This document shows, in pieces, positions 14,842-24,055 of a DNA stretch of 25,394 nucleotides. The position numbers were made by a program, and so were the translations under genes. Within the stretch, counting starts at the first letter, position 1; each line of letters starts with the position of its first letter. Where the stretch lies: positions 1 to 25,394 of the forward strand of contig JBAXAR010000017.1 of the NCBI GenBank assembly GCA_037142475.1, written 5' to 3'. The notes beneath the pieces are model-generated. The model ran no database searches and was not told the origin of the DNA. It saw only the letters and a program-made list of their open reading frames with translations. This DNA is from CAIUMH01 sp037142475 (lineage in GTDB: Bacteria; Actinomycetota; Acidimicrobiia; Acidimicrobiales; RAAP-2).

Positions 14842-17551
14842 GGACATTGCCCCGCAGCAGACTGCCGTCACCATCACGCTCAACGGTCGTGAGATCTCCG
14901 CGGAGAAGGGCGAGATGATCATCGCCGCCGCCGAGCGCGCCGGGACGTACATCCCTCGGTTCTGTTACCACCCGCGGATGGAGCCAGTCGGCAACTGTCG
15001 TATGTGCCTTGTTGAGGTCGAGGGACCACGTGGATCGACGCTGATGCCATCCTGCTTCATCGGTGCCGCCGACGGCATGGTGGTCGTGACCGATTCGGAG
15101 AAGGTCAAGAAGGCCCAAGACGGGGTTCTCGAGTTCCTGCTCGCCAACCACCCGCTTGACTGCCCTGTCTGTGACAAAGGGGGTGAGTGTCCCCTCCAGG
15201 ATCAGACCCTCGCCCATGGTCCGGGTGAGACCCGCTTCGTTGAAGAGAAGCGCCACTTCGCCAAGCCCATTCCGATCTCAGACCTCGTCCTGCTGGACCG
15301 AGAGCGATGCATTCAGTGCAGTCGCTGCACTCGATTTGCTGACGAGGTTGCCGGCGAGGCACTGATCGATTTCGCCGGTCGTGGCGATCAGGTGGAAGTG
15401 GCGACGTTCCCTGGCGAGCCGTTCAGCTCGTACTTCTCTGGCAATACGGTCCAAATCTGTCCTGTCGGGGCATTGACGGCGACGCCGTACCGCTTCGCTG
15501 CCCGTCCCTGGGACCTCGAGCAAGTCGAGTCCACCTGCACCGGATGCGCCGTCGGGTGTCGTGTTGCTGTGCAGTCGTCGGCGGGGCGCATTACGCGACT
15601 GCTCGGCGTAGATGCCGATGCTGTGAACCACGGTTGGATGTGTGACAAGGGTCGTTTTGCTTTCGAGTCGGTCAACGGACCTGATGATGGTGGCGTCGCA
15701 TTGGCGCTGAGTGATCCGTCGAAGAGGATCACCGATCCCATGGTTCGCAAGGGCGGAGTTCTCGTCCCCACCGGATGGGGCGAGGCGCTCGACGCTGCTG
15801 CTGCGATCATCAGAGACGCCACCGCAACCTCGCCGATGGGTCTTGGGGCTATCGGTGGTAGCCAGATGACCAACGAGGGAGCATTCGCATGGAACACCCT
15901 GCTCAAGGGTGTTGTGGGAACTGACTCGGTCGACGCTCAGCTGGGTGACGGCCTCGAGGCCACCCACGTGCTTGGCCTGCCCCGCGCCACGATTGACGAG
16001 GCCGCGGATGCCTGCACACTGATCCTCCTCACCGGAGACCTCCGTGAAGAGCTCCCGGTTCTTTTCCTCAGGCTCCGTGCTGGCGCAGTCGCCAAGCGAT
16101 CGTCGATCGTGGACCTCTCACCGAGATCGAATGCTCTCGGCGATCTCGCTGCGGTTCGACTCCCGACGCGTCCAGGAGATTCCCTTCTCGTGACTCGTTG
16201 CATCACGGGTGATGCAGCGGCCAAGACGCAGCTTGCCAGTCACCCGGAGGGCAGGACCTTCACTGATGACGATCTTGAGCGTGCGCGCACGCTCATCGGT
16301 GACGATGGTGCTGGCGTGGTCATCATCGTGGGCCGCTCCTCCTTGGCAGAAGATGCAAGCCTCATCGAGGCTGCTGCTCGTCGTCTCAACGCTGCGTACC
16401 CGAAAGCGAAGTTCCTTCCGGCACTTCGCCGAGCGAACGTGATGGGGGCGCTCGACATGGGACTCGCTCCTGGAATTCTTCCTGGGCGCACGATGCTCGG
16501 AACTCCGTCGGAGGGCCTTGGCGCTCTGTGGCCGACGCTGCCAGATGCAAAGGGACTCGGCACTTTGGCACAGCTTGCGGCGATGGCGGCAGGCTCCCAG
16601 AAGGCGACACTCGTTCTCGGAGCAGACCTCGCCGACGTGCCCGACGCCGGACTTGTCACGGCAGCCCTCGACTCAACGGCACGCATTATCGCCGTGACCG
16701 GGCATGGTGGAACGCTCCTCGAGCGAGCCGACGTCGTCCTCCCCGCAGCAGTTGCCCATGAGCGACCGGGTACAACGACCAACATCGAAGGCAGGGTCTC
16801 GCGACTTGGCCAGAAGTTGTCGGCGCCGGGACAAGCGTGGCCTGACTGGATGATCGCCACCGAACTCGCAGCTGAGCTTGGATCGAGCAGTGGTGTCTCA
16901 ACGGTTGCCGACGTCACCAATCAGATCGCCGCTGTTGCTCCGAGCTACGCAGGGATGACCGCCGAGGTCCTCAACGCTGCCAATGCTTCCGATGGTCTCG
17001 TCGCTCCGCTGAGTGGCGCGGTCCCGAGGGAGCTCAACCGCACTGACCCCACAGCGATCCCCGGCCTCGGTGCCGCTGATCGGATCGGGCTGGCGTCCTA
17101 CACCGGATCAGTTCGTCCCGATCGCGACACGAGCCCTCCTTCACGGGTGGCGACCACGGCCACCATCGGAACCAGTGACCTCGAAGGGTTCGCTGAGCCG
17201 ACAATTCCGTCGGCCGATAACTACTCGCTTCGTCTGGTGGCCACTCGACGTCTCTATGACCTCGGGGCGGCCGTCACGGCGTCGCCAGCACTGAGGGGTC
17301 TCGCTGACTCCGCTGTTGCCAAGGTCAACCCCTACGATCTTGATCGCATCGGGGTCACCACAGGGGATTCGGTTCGTCTTCGATCGGCTCGCACTGCTGC
17401 CGTGGTGGCTGTTGAGGCTGACGCAGAGGTGGTCCGGGGCACTGTGCTGATGGAGTTCAATCTGAGCACCGACGGAGAGCCTCGGGTCACCGTGGCAGAT
17501 CTGATTGATGCCAGTGCTGTGGTCACTGATCTTCGGATGGAGTCACTGTGA
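14834..17551 (+). CDS. nuoG: NADH-quinone oxidoreductase subunit G (clusters N1b, N4, N5, N7)
   Basis: Largest peripheral subunit, 905 aa. The N-terminal ferredoxin domain carries N1b (Cys44, Cys55, Cys58, Cys74). N5 has the His/Cys set His106, Cys110, Cys113, Cys119. N4 uses Cys159, Cys162, Cys165 and Cys209. Cys235, Cys238, Cys242 and Cys270 match the off-path N7 cluster, retained only in some bacteria. The rest is a degenerate molybdopterin-oxidoreductase body ending in a dinucleotide-binding-like barrel (about 800–905), which binds no molybdenum in complex I. The ATG at 14834 follows GGAG with good spacing and overlaps the nuoF stop by 8 bases; a possible 14795 start lies inside nuoF and is less likely. 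Confidence 0.96.
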   Translation: MAEDIAPQQTAVTITLNGREISAEKGEMIIAAAERAGTYIPRFCYHPRMEPVGNCRMCLVEVEGPRGSTLMPSCFIGAADGMVVVTDSEKVKKAQDGVLEFLLANHPLDCPVCDKGGECPLQDQTLAHGPGETRFVEEKRHFAKPIPISDLVLLDRERCIQCSRCTRFADEVAGEALIDFAGRGDQVEVATFPGEPFSSYFSGNTVQICPVGALTATPYRFAARPWDLEQVESTCTGCAVGCRVAVQSSAGRITRLLGVDADAVNHGWMCDKGRFAFESVNGPDDGGVALALSDPSKRITDPMVRKGGVLVPTGWGEALDAAAAIIRDATATSPMGLGAIGGSQMTNEGAFAWNTLLKGVVGTDSVDAQLGDGLEATHVLGLPRATIDEAADACTLILLTGDLREELPVLFLRLRAGAVAKRSSIVDLSPRSNALGDLAAVRLPTRPGDSLLVTRCITGDAAAKTQLASHPEGRTFTDDDLERARTLIGDDGAGVVIIVGRSSLAEDASLIEAAARRLNAAYPKAKFLPALRRANVMGALDMGLAPGILPGRTMLGTPSEGLGALWPTLPDAKGLGTLAQLAAMAAGSQKATLVLGADLADVPDAGLVTAALDSTARIIAVTGHGGTLLERADVVLPAAVAHERPGTTTNIEGRVSRLGQKLSAPGQAWPDWMIATELAAELGSSSGVSTVADVTNQIAAVAPSYAGMTAEVLNAANASDGLVAPLSGAVPRELNRTDPTAIPGLGAADRIGLASYTGSVRPDRDTSPPSRVATTATIGTSDLEGFAEPTIPSADNYSLRLVATRRLYDLGAAVTASPALRGLADSAVAKVNPYDLDRIGVTTGDSVRLRSARTAAVVAVEADAEVVRGTVLMEFNLSTDGEPRVTVADLIDASAVVTDLRMESL

Positions 17552-18798
17552 CCGATCTCGGAATTTTGGCCAGCAACGGCGATCCGCTCTATTTCGGTGG
17601 CGTCAACTGGGCCGTCCTGCTCATTGTCGTGATCAAGGTCCTCGTCTCGTTCGGGGCGTGCATGGGTGCGGTCACGCTGATGATCTGGTTCGAGCGCAAG
17701 GTCATCTCCGACATGCAGAGCCGGATCGGCCCAAACAGGGCAGGACCGTGGGGGATCCTGCAGTCGCTGGCTGACGGCATCAAGTTGTTCTTCAAAGAGG
17801 ACTTGACGCCGGATCGCTCTGACCGGTTCGTCTTCAAGCTGGCTCCCTACCTCTCGGTAGTCCCCGCCCTCCTGATCTTCGCCGTGGTGCCGGTGGGAGG
17901 AGATGTCACGATTGCCGGGCACACCTTTGCCCTGCAGGTCGCCGATCCCCCCATCGGTATTCTGCTTGTTCTCGCCATGTCGGCTATCGGTGTCTACGGG
18001 ATCATGCTCTCGGGATGGGCTTCGGGGTCAAAGTATCCGCTCATGAGTGCGGTGCGAGCCTCGGCGCAGATGATCTCCTATGAGGCGGCGCTCGGCATGA
18101 CAGTCGTCACCGTGGTCTTGGTCACTGGGTCGCTGTCGACTCGATCGATCGTTGATTCGCAGGGCTGGGCGCCGTGGCATTGGAACTTGATCCGCCTCGG
18201 CGTGGTCCCCTTCGTTCTGTTCATGATCGCCGTGATCGCCGAGACGAATCGACCACCCTTTGACGTGGTCGAAGCTGAGTCTGAGCTTGTCGGTGGCTTC
18301 CACACGGAGTACTCCTCGATCCGCTTCGCCCTGTTCTTCCTCGCTGAGTTCATGAACACGATCACGATGTCGGCGGTCATGGTCACCTTGTTCTTCGGAG
18401 GCCCTGGCGGCCCGGTTCCTCCGATCCCGCACATCGCCTGGATTTTCCCGATCCTGTACTTCGTTGGAAAGACAGCGGTGTTCTGTTTCGTCTTTGTTTG
18501 GCTGCGCGGTGCGCTGCCTCGACTTCGCTACGACCGACTGATGGATCTGGGCTGGAAGCGCCTGATCCCAGCCGCACTGGCATGGATGCTCTTGGTCGCT
18601 GGCTTCTTGATTTCCCCATGGTGGGGTATCGGCTTGGCTGTCACCGTCATCGTGGGAGCAGTCATCTTGAACCGGAGTTTCCGCCTTGGCGGCGAACTCG
18701 AGGCTGCCGATCGGGCCGTGCTCCCGCCCGTTGGCCGCCGCCCGGTCTCGCCGGCAGCACTTCGTGAGATCACCGACAACGACGAAGGATCGGTTTGA
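17548..18798 (+). CDS. nuoH: NADH-quinone oxidoreductase subunit H
   Basis: Membrane subunit that closes the quinone tunnel and joins peripheral arm to proton-pumping arm. 416 aa with about eight to nine hydrophobic helices. Hallmarks are FERKVISDMQSRIGPNRAGP (49–68), LADGIKLFFKED and the charged loop starting at residue 232. That loop reads ETNRPPFDVVEAESELVGG and continues to FHTEYS, with the conserved glutamates of the so-called E-channel. A polar C-terminal tail of about 40 residues follows the last helix. GTGA overlap with nuoG. Confidence 0.97.
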   Translation: MTDLGILASNGDPLYFGGVNWAVLLIVVIKVLVSFGACMGAVTLMIWFERKVISDMQSRIGPNRAGPWGILQSLADGIKLFFKEDLTPDRSDRFVFKLAPYLSVVPALLIFAVVPVGGDVTIAGHTFALQVADPPIGILLVLAMSAIGVYGIMLSGWASGSKYPLMSAVRASAQMISYEAALGMTVVTVVLVTGSLSTRSIVDSQGWAPWHWNLIRLGVVPFVLFMIAVIAETNRPPFDVVEAESELVGGFHTEYSSIRFALFFLAEFMNTITMSAVMVTLFFGGPGGPVPPIPHIAWIFPILYFVGKTAVFCFVFVWLRGALPRLRYDRLMDLGWKRLIPAALAWMLLVAGFLISPWWGIGLAVTVIVGAVILNRSFRLGGELEAADRAVLPPVGRRPVSPAALREITDNDEGSV

Positions 18799-18800
18799 TC

Positions 18801-19640
18801 ATGAGCATCATTGACGACCTCAAGCGGGAGTTGAGTTTCTTCGGGGGCTTTACCTTGACGGCGAAGCACATGACCCGACCCCGGGTGACCCGGCAGTATC
18901 CGGAGGAGAAAAAGCCCAAGCAGCCACGCCAGCACGGTCGGCACGTCCTGAATCGTTATGAGGACGGGATGGAGAAGTGCATCGGATGCGAGCTCTGTGC
19001 CGGGGTGTGCCCTGCGGACTGTATCTACGTCAGAGGCCTTGACAACCCGCCCGACCACCCGGTCTCTCCGGGTGAGCGCTACGGCTACGTCTATGAGATC
19101 AACTACCTGCGGTGCATCCACTGCGACCTGTGTGTCGAGGCATGCCCGACTGAAGCGATTACCGAATCAAAGATGTTTGAGTTCTCGTTCACGAACCGTT
19201 CAGACGCGATCTATACCAAGTCAGAACTGGTGGTCGATGACGCCGGCATGCCTCAAAAGCTCCCTTGGGAAGACTGGCGTGAAGGCGACGACCTCCTGAC
19301 GTCAGGGTGGATGCGAGCCACGTCACCAGCGGGTGCCGCCGACTTCGAGGGTGAAGTCCAGTGGTCCGGTGAGCTTGGTTACGGAACGAGGGCGCCAGAA
19401 GGTGGCCAGTCGGAAAGTCGCGACGATGAGGCGACCGGGACGCTCGCGCTTCGGTCAATCCTTGAGAGCCACCTCCTGACAAAGGACATTCCCAAGGCCC
19501 ATCGCGGCATGCGCGGACGCGTGTGGCGAGCAAAGATCGGCGCCGAGCGCAACAAGGCGAAGTTGGCAGCCCTCAAGGCTCGCCGCTCCGATGCCAAGGC
19601 CAAGAAGGCCGCCGCCTCCGGAGGGGACGGTTCCCGATGA
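18801..19640 (+). CDS. nuoI: NADH-quinone oxidoreductase subunit I with long C-terminal extension
   Basis: Ferredoxin-like subunit with clusters N6a and N6b that carry electrons to N2. Ligands are Cys60, Cys63, Cys66 and Cys70 (CIGCELCAGVCP), and Cys105, Cys108, Cys111 and Cys115 (CIHCDLCVEACP), with the remaining proline-cysteine spacing as expected. The conserved body ends near residue 150. The protein then runs to 279 aa, well beyond the usual 160–210. The added segment is acidic and Trp-containing, then ends in a Lys/Ala/Arg-rich tail from about 245. The ATG at 18801 has AAGGAT ten bases upstream; a TTG at 18795 is less likely. ATGA overlap with nuoJ. Confidence 0.96.
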   Translation: MSIIDDLKRELSFFGGFTLTAKHMTRPRVTRQYPEEKKPKQPRQHGRHVLNRYEDGMEKCIGCELCAGVCPADCIYVRGLDNPPDHPVSPGERYGYVYEINYLRCIHCDLCVEACPTEAITESKMFEFSFTNRSDAIYTKSELVVDDAGMPQKLPWEDWREGDDLLTSGWMRATSPAGAADFEGEVQWSGELGYGTRAPEGGQSESRDDEATGTLALRSILESHLLTKDIPKAHRGMRGRVWRAKIGAERNKAKLAALKARRSDAKAKKAAASGGDGSR

Positions 19641-20263
19641 ATCATCTGGCACTCCTGGCTACGGCGGGACGAACCATTCCTGATGTAGTGGTGTTCTTCG
19701 CTGGAGCGGCGATGATCCTGAGCGGGGCGATCGGCGTGATTACCCTTCGGAACCCAGTCCACTCGGCGCTGTCACTCATCCTGACCCTGTTCGGGGTTGC
19801 CGTCTTGTTCATCGAACAGCAGGCAGACTTCCTCGCCGCCGTCCAGGTCATTGTCTACGCCGGTGCGATCGTGGTCCTCTTTCTCTTCGTCATCATGTTC
19901 CTCGGTGTTGATCGTCGAGAGGAGATCTCGACCGAGCCGCTCGCCAGCCAGCGACCACTCGCCATTGTCCTCGTTGTCGCCGCCGTTAGCAGCATCATCG
20001 CCCTTGGCGCAGAAGCAAAGTGGGCCGTCGGACCTCAGCACGTCAACGGTCGGACCCTCGGGCCGTATCAGAACATTGGTGCGCTGGGACGTTCCGTCTT
20101 CACGACGTATCTCTTCGCCTTCGAGGCGACCGCAGCCTTGCTGGTGATCGCAGTCGTCGGAGCTGTCGTCCTTGCACGACGTTCGGGTTCGGCAACGAGC
20201 GACGAATCGATTCCTGGGTCCGCCATCTACGAGGATGCTGCGATCGGTGAGGGGGACGACTGA
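19637..20263 (+). CDS. nuoJ: NADH-quinone oxidoreductase subunit J
   Basis: Five-helix membrane subunit of complex I, whose third helix contains the pi-bulge linked to coupling. 208 aa. Recognisable by TLRNPVHSALSLILTLFGVA followed by FLAAVQVIVYAGAIVVLFLF, the most conserved NuoJ segment. Two further helices and an acidic C-terminal tail (YEDAAIGEGDD) follow. The frame is open upstream through nuoI's Lys/Ala-rich tail, but the ATG in the 4-base overlap with the nuoI stop fits the family N terminus. Ends one base into nuoK. Confidence 0.95.
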   Translation: MNHLALLATAGRTIPDVVVFFAGAAMILSGAIGVITLRNPVHSALSLILTLFGVAVLFIEQQADFLAAVQVIVYAGAIVVLFLFVIMFLGVDRREEISTEPLASQRPLAIVLVVAAVSSIIALGAEAKWAVGPQHVNGRTLGPYQNIGALGRSVFTTYLFAFEATAALLVIAVVGAVVLARRSGSATSDESIPGSAIYEDAAIGEGDD

Positions 20264-20568
20264 TGAGCATTGCTGGTTCTTGGTATTTGGTGTTGGCAGC
20301 GATCCTCTTTGGAATCGGATCGCTCGGCCTGCTGATCCGTCGGAACGTCCTCGTGATGTTCATGTGCATCGAGCTCATGCTCAATGCCGCCAATCTGACC
20401 TTCGTGACCTTCTCCCGAGTTCTCGGAGACATCGGGGGACAAGCGGAGGTTTTCTTCGTCCTCGTCGTGGCCGCAGCCGAGGTCGTCGCCGGCCTCGGCA
20501 TCGTGGTGGCGATCTTCCGGAGGCGCTCCACTGCGATCGCCGATGACATCTCGAGCATGAAGGGCTGA
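20263..20568 (+). CDS. nuoK: NADH-quinone oxidoreductase subunit K
   Basis: Three-helix subunit related to MrpC, essential for proton translocation. 101 aa, the typical size. The two membrane glutamates are present: Glu37 in FMCIELMLNAAN and Glu73 in VVAAAEVVAGLG. The TGATG junction with nuoJ shares one base. Six bases separate its stop from nuoL. Confidence 0.97.
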   Translation: MSIAGSWYLVLAAILFGIGSLGLLIRRNVLVMFMCIELMLNAANLTFVTFSRVLGDIGGQAEVFFVLVVAAAEVVAGLGIVVAIFRRRSTAIADDISSMKG

Positions 20569-20574
20569 TCGACG

Positions 20575-22461
20575 GTGCTTCACGCTGCCTCACTGATGCT
20601 CGCCTTCCCCCTTGCGGGATTCGGCGTTCTTGTCTTCTTCGGTCGTCGCCTCGGTGAACGAATCTCAGCCATCGTGGGCACGGTGGCGATCGCTCTGTCG
20701 TTCGTTGCCGCCGCCGTCACCTTCTTGGGCCTGATGCATGAGACGCATCGAGTCTTCACCCAGACCTTGTTCAATTGGATCCCGGTGGGGTCACTGCAGG
20801 TCAAGGTGGCGCTGCTGGTCGACCCCTTGTCGATCACGATGTGCCTCTTTATTACCTTTGTCTCGGCGCTGATCCACCTGTACTCGGCGGGCTACATGCA
20901 CGGGGACCGAGACGTCACCAAGTTCTACGTGTACCTGAACCTCTTTGTGGCCTCGATGTTGGTGCTCGTCCTGGGCAACAACCTCCTCCTTACGTTCGTG
21001 GGCTGGGAAGGCGTGGGGGTCTGCTCCTACTGGCTGGTCTCGTATTACTTCGACCGAGACGCTGCTGCTTCGGCAGGGAAGAAGGCATTCGTCTACAACC
21101 GGATCGGTGACGTTGGCCTTCTGCTGGCGATGTTCCTGATCTTCTCCAAGGTCGGCAGCCTGGACTACCTCACGATTTTCTCGCATACCTCGGCGTTCAG
21201 CTCGCTGGCAGTGACCATGGCTGTGTTGGCACTCATGCTCGCAGCAGCGGGGAAATCAGCCCAGATTCCTCTGTTCAACTGGCTCCCCGACGCCATGGAG
21301 GGCCCGACGCCGGTCTCGGCCCTGATCCATGCCGCGACCATGGTGACCGCTGGCGTCTACCTCCTTTGCCGAATGAATCCGTTGCTTGCCCTGTCGCCCA
21401 ACGCACGGTTGGTCATCGCGGTGATCGGCGGAGCGACCGCCTTCGTGGCAGCGACGGTGGCCACGTCGCAGAACGACATCAAGAAGGTGCTCGCCTTCTC
21501 CACGGTCTCCCAGATCGGCTACATGATCATGGCCGTTGGCTCTGGGGCGTATGTCGCGGCCATCTTCCTCATGGTCTGCCATGCCTTCTACAAAGCACTG
21601 CTCTTCTTGGGCGCTGGATCAGTCATCCACGGCCTCCATGAGGAGCAGGACATCAAGCGCATGGGTGCACTGCGCAAGTTGATGCCGTGGACCTTCATCA
21701 CCTTCCTAATCGGTTGGCTGTCGATCGCCGGGGTTCCACCGTTCGCTTCGTTCTGGTCCAAGGGTGACGTGCTGGACAACGTGTATCGCCGGTACCCGGC
21801 CCTCTGGGTCTTGGGCTTGGTGACCGCGTTGCTCACCGCCTATTACATGAGCCGCCTTTTCTATCTGACGTTCACAGGCAAGGCTCGCTTCAGCGAGGTC
21901 GCCCCTGACGGCCGACCGGCGATCAAGACACCACATGAGTCGCCGTGGACGATGAGGATTCCATTGGTGGTCCTGGCCGTGTGCACCCTGGGAATCGGTG
22001 CCATCGACCTGCCGTGGATGCATTCGGTCAACCTGAACCACTTCCTTGAACCGGTGTTCGAATCGCGGCTGTACGAGCCGCACGAGTCGAATGCCCTCCT
22101 CGTGCTCTTGGCGGCCGTGGATGCAGTGGTGGCGATCATTGGTGTCCTGGTCGCATGGTTCCTGTGGCGGCGCACCACTGAGCGCCCAGCGCTGGAGCGA
22201 TCGTTCTTCAAGAACGTCTGGTACTGGGACGCCTTCTACGACACGATTCTCGGGCGACCCGCACAGTCGTTTGCAACCTTCTGCCACGACGTCGTGGATC
22301 GTAAGGTCATCGATGGGGCTGTGAACGGGATCGCCGGCGTCGCTGTCCGCGGGTCGCGCGTCCTTCGTCGGGTCCAGACCGGTCAAGTTCGCCAGTATGC
22401 GCTCATCCTTCTGGCAGGCGTCGTTGCCTTGCTGGTCTTCGTCCTGACAAGGGTGCTCTGA
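20575..22461 (+). CDS. nuoL: NADH-quinone oxidoreductase subunit L (antiporter-like)
   Basis: Distal proton-pumping subunit, homologous to MrpA/D antiporters. 628 aa, about 16 helices. Key residues are Glu145 in FVGWEGVGVCSYWL, Lys227 in AAGKSAQIPLFNWLPDAMEG and His252 in SALIHAATMVTAG. The C-terminal part includes the long lateral helix region and a final hydrophobic helix. The GTG start at 20575 has AGGGCT about ten bases upstream. Followed by nuoM after four bases. Confidence 0.97.
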   Translation: MLHAASLMLAFPLAGFGVLVFFGRRLGERISAIVGTVAIALSFVAAAVTFLGLMHETHRVFTQTLFNWIPVGSLQVKVALLVDPLSITMCLFITFVSALIHLYSAGYMHGDRDVTKFYVYLNLFVASMLVLVLGNNLLLTFVGWEGVGVCSYWLVSYYFDRDAAASAGKKAFVYNRIGDVGLLLAMFLIFSKVGSLDYLTIFSHTSAFSSLAVTMAVLALMLAAAGKSAQIPLFNWLPDAMEGPTPVSALIHAATMVTAGVYLLCRMNPLLALSPNARLVIAVIGGATAFVAATVATSQNDIKKVLAFSTVSQIGYMIMAVGSGAYVAAIFLMVCHAFYKALLFLGAGSVIHGLHEEQDIKRMGALRKLMPWTFITFLIGWLSIAGVPPFASFWSKGDVLDNVYRRYPALWVLGLVTALLTAYYMSRLFYLTFTGKARFSEVAPDGRPAIKTPHESPWTMRIPLVVLAVCTLGIGAIDLPWMHSVNLNHFLEPVFESRLYEPHESNALLVLLAAVDAVVAIIGVLVAWFLWRRTTERPALERSFFKNVWYWDAFYDTILGRPAQSFATFCHDVVDRKVIDGAVNGIAGVAVRGSRVLRRVQTGQVRQYALILLAGVVALLVFVLTRVL

Positions 22462-22465
22462 TCCT

Positions 22466-24055
22466 GTGACACACCATCTCCTCACTTCCAACGGCTCGTT
22501 CCCGTACCTGCCGCTTCTGCTGGGACTCCCGTTCCTGACGGCGGCGATCGTCGGGCTCCTCCACAGTCACTCGAAGCAAGTGGTCCGCTGGGTTGGCCTG
22601 ATCGGTTCGCTGGCCACACTTGGTGTGGCGATCGCGATGGTGGTCGCCTTCGACCCCAGCGATGGTGGGTATCAGTTCGTGACGCAGCACGCTTGGGCAT
22701 CGTCGCTCGGGATCTCATGGCTGACGGGCGTGGACGGAATTTCATTGTTCCTGATCGTCCTCACCGCTCTCGTCGTCCCCATCGCCCTCTTGGGGGCTTC
22801 GGAGACACGAAGAACGAGGCCCTTCATTGCATGGATGCTCCTTCTTGAGGCGGGGTGCATCGGGAGCTTTATCAGTCTGGACCTGATCCTCTTCTTCTTG
22901 TTCTTCGAGTTGACGCTTCTGCCCTCGTACTTCCTGATCACCGGGTGGGGCGGGAAGAACAGGGCTGCGGCGGCAACGAAATTCTTCGTCTACACGTTCC
23001 TCGGCTCCGCCTTCTTGCTGATCGGCATTTTGTACGTGGCCTTTCTTCATAACCAGCAGACCCATCATCTGACGTTCTCGCTTCCTGCGTTGCAGGGCAC
23101 GCACCTCTCGGGAACAGTTGGGATGCTGCTGTTCGTCGCGTTTGCTTTCGCCTTTGCCATCAAGGCACCGATCTTCCCCTTCCACACCTGGTCACCGGAC
23201 GCTTACGCCGAAGCCCCTGCCGGGGCGTCGATGGTGCTCTCGGCGATCCTCGCCAAGCTCGGGACCTACGGCCTGATCCGCTTCAACCTCTCGCTGTTCC
23301 CCCACGCCGCCAGCGTCGCAGCGCCCGTCTTGTTGACGTTGGCCACAATCGGGATCCTCTATGGGGCCATCGTGGCGTGCGCCTCTCGAGACCTCAAGCG
23401 TCTCGTGGCGTACTCCTCACTGGCACAGGTCGGCTTCATCGTGCTCGGCACCTTCGCTTTCTCGAGCCAAGCCCTCACCGGTGCGGTCCTGCTGATGCTG
23501 AACCATGGCATCATCACCGCGGCATTCTTCCTCTTGATCGGTTGGATTCAGCAGCGACGCGGGACAGCACAGATCGACGATCTACGTGGTCTCCAGGGTC
23601 CGGCGCCGGTCATGGCGGCGGCCTTCACCATTGTCATGCTGGCCTCGATCGGTCTACCCGGCCTCAACGGCTTCATCAGCGAATACTTGGTTCTCATCGG
23701 AACCTATGTGGTGCACCCATGGTGGGCGCTGGTGGCGACCTTCGGTGTTGTGGTTGCGGCTTTGTACCTTCTGTGGGCCTACCAAAGGGTCTTCCACGGC
23801 AAGGCCGACGGCGAGAATGCCACCGTGCGGGACATCACCTTCGCCGAGCGTGCGGTGATCGCTCCGCTCATTGTGTTGATCGTGGGGCTTGGCGTCTTCC
23901 CAGGACCGGTTCTCGATCGAATCCAACCTGCCGTGGATCGCACGCTGAACCAGATCACGCTCGCCAACTGCCCTGCCCACCTCGTCTGTTCGGGCGCTCC
24001 GATCGGATCGCCTGACCCTGGTGGATCGGCAACCAGCCACGGAGGCACGAAGTGA
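22466..24055 (+). CDS. nuoM: NADH-quinone oxidoreductase subunit M (antiporter-like)
   Basis: Second antiporter-like proton channel of complex I, 529 aa, about 14 helices. The conserved channel residues are Glu148 in FFLFFELTLLPSYFLI, Lys233 in FAIKAPIFPFHTWSPDAY, and His240. LKRLVAYSSLAQVGFIVLG and the later GLPGLNGFISEYL are strong family signatures. The C-terminal tail after the last helix is about 45 residues and Gly/Ser-rich. GTG start four bases after the nuoL stop, with an AAGGG stretch upstream. Confidence 0.97.
   Translation: MTHHLLTSNGSFPYLPLLLGLPFLTAAIVGLLHSHSKQVVRWVGLIGSLATLGVAIAMVVAFDPSDGGYQFVTQHAWASSLGISWLTGVDGISLFLIVLTALVVPIALLGASETRRTRPFIAWMLLLEAGCIGSFISLDLILFFLFFELTLLPSYFLITGWGGKNRAAAATKFFVYTFLGSAFLLIGILYVAFLHNQQTHHLTFSLPALQGTHLSGTVGMLLFVAFAFAFAIKAPIFPFHTWSPDAYAEAPAGASMVLSAILAKLGTYGLIRFNLSLFPHAASVAAPVLLTLATIGILYGAIVACASRDLKRLVAYSSLAQVGFIVLGTFAFSSQALTGAVLLMLNHGIITAAFFLLIGWIQQRRGTAQIDDLRGLQGPAPVMAAAFTIVMLASIGLPGLNGFISEYLVLIGTYVVHPWWALVATFGVVVAALYLLWAYQRVFHGKADGENATVRDITFAERAVIAPLIVLIVGLGVFPGPVLDRIQPAVDRTLNQITLANCPAHLVCSGAPIGSPDPGGSATSHGGTK
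24041..24045 (+). promoter_or_regulatory. Shine-Dalgarno site of nuoN
   Basis: A perfect GGAGG lies nine bases before the ATG at 24055. This favours the ATG over the in-frame GTG at 24052, which has shorter spacing. Confidence 0.6.
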
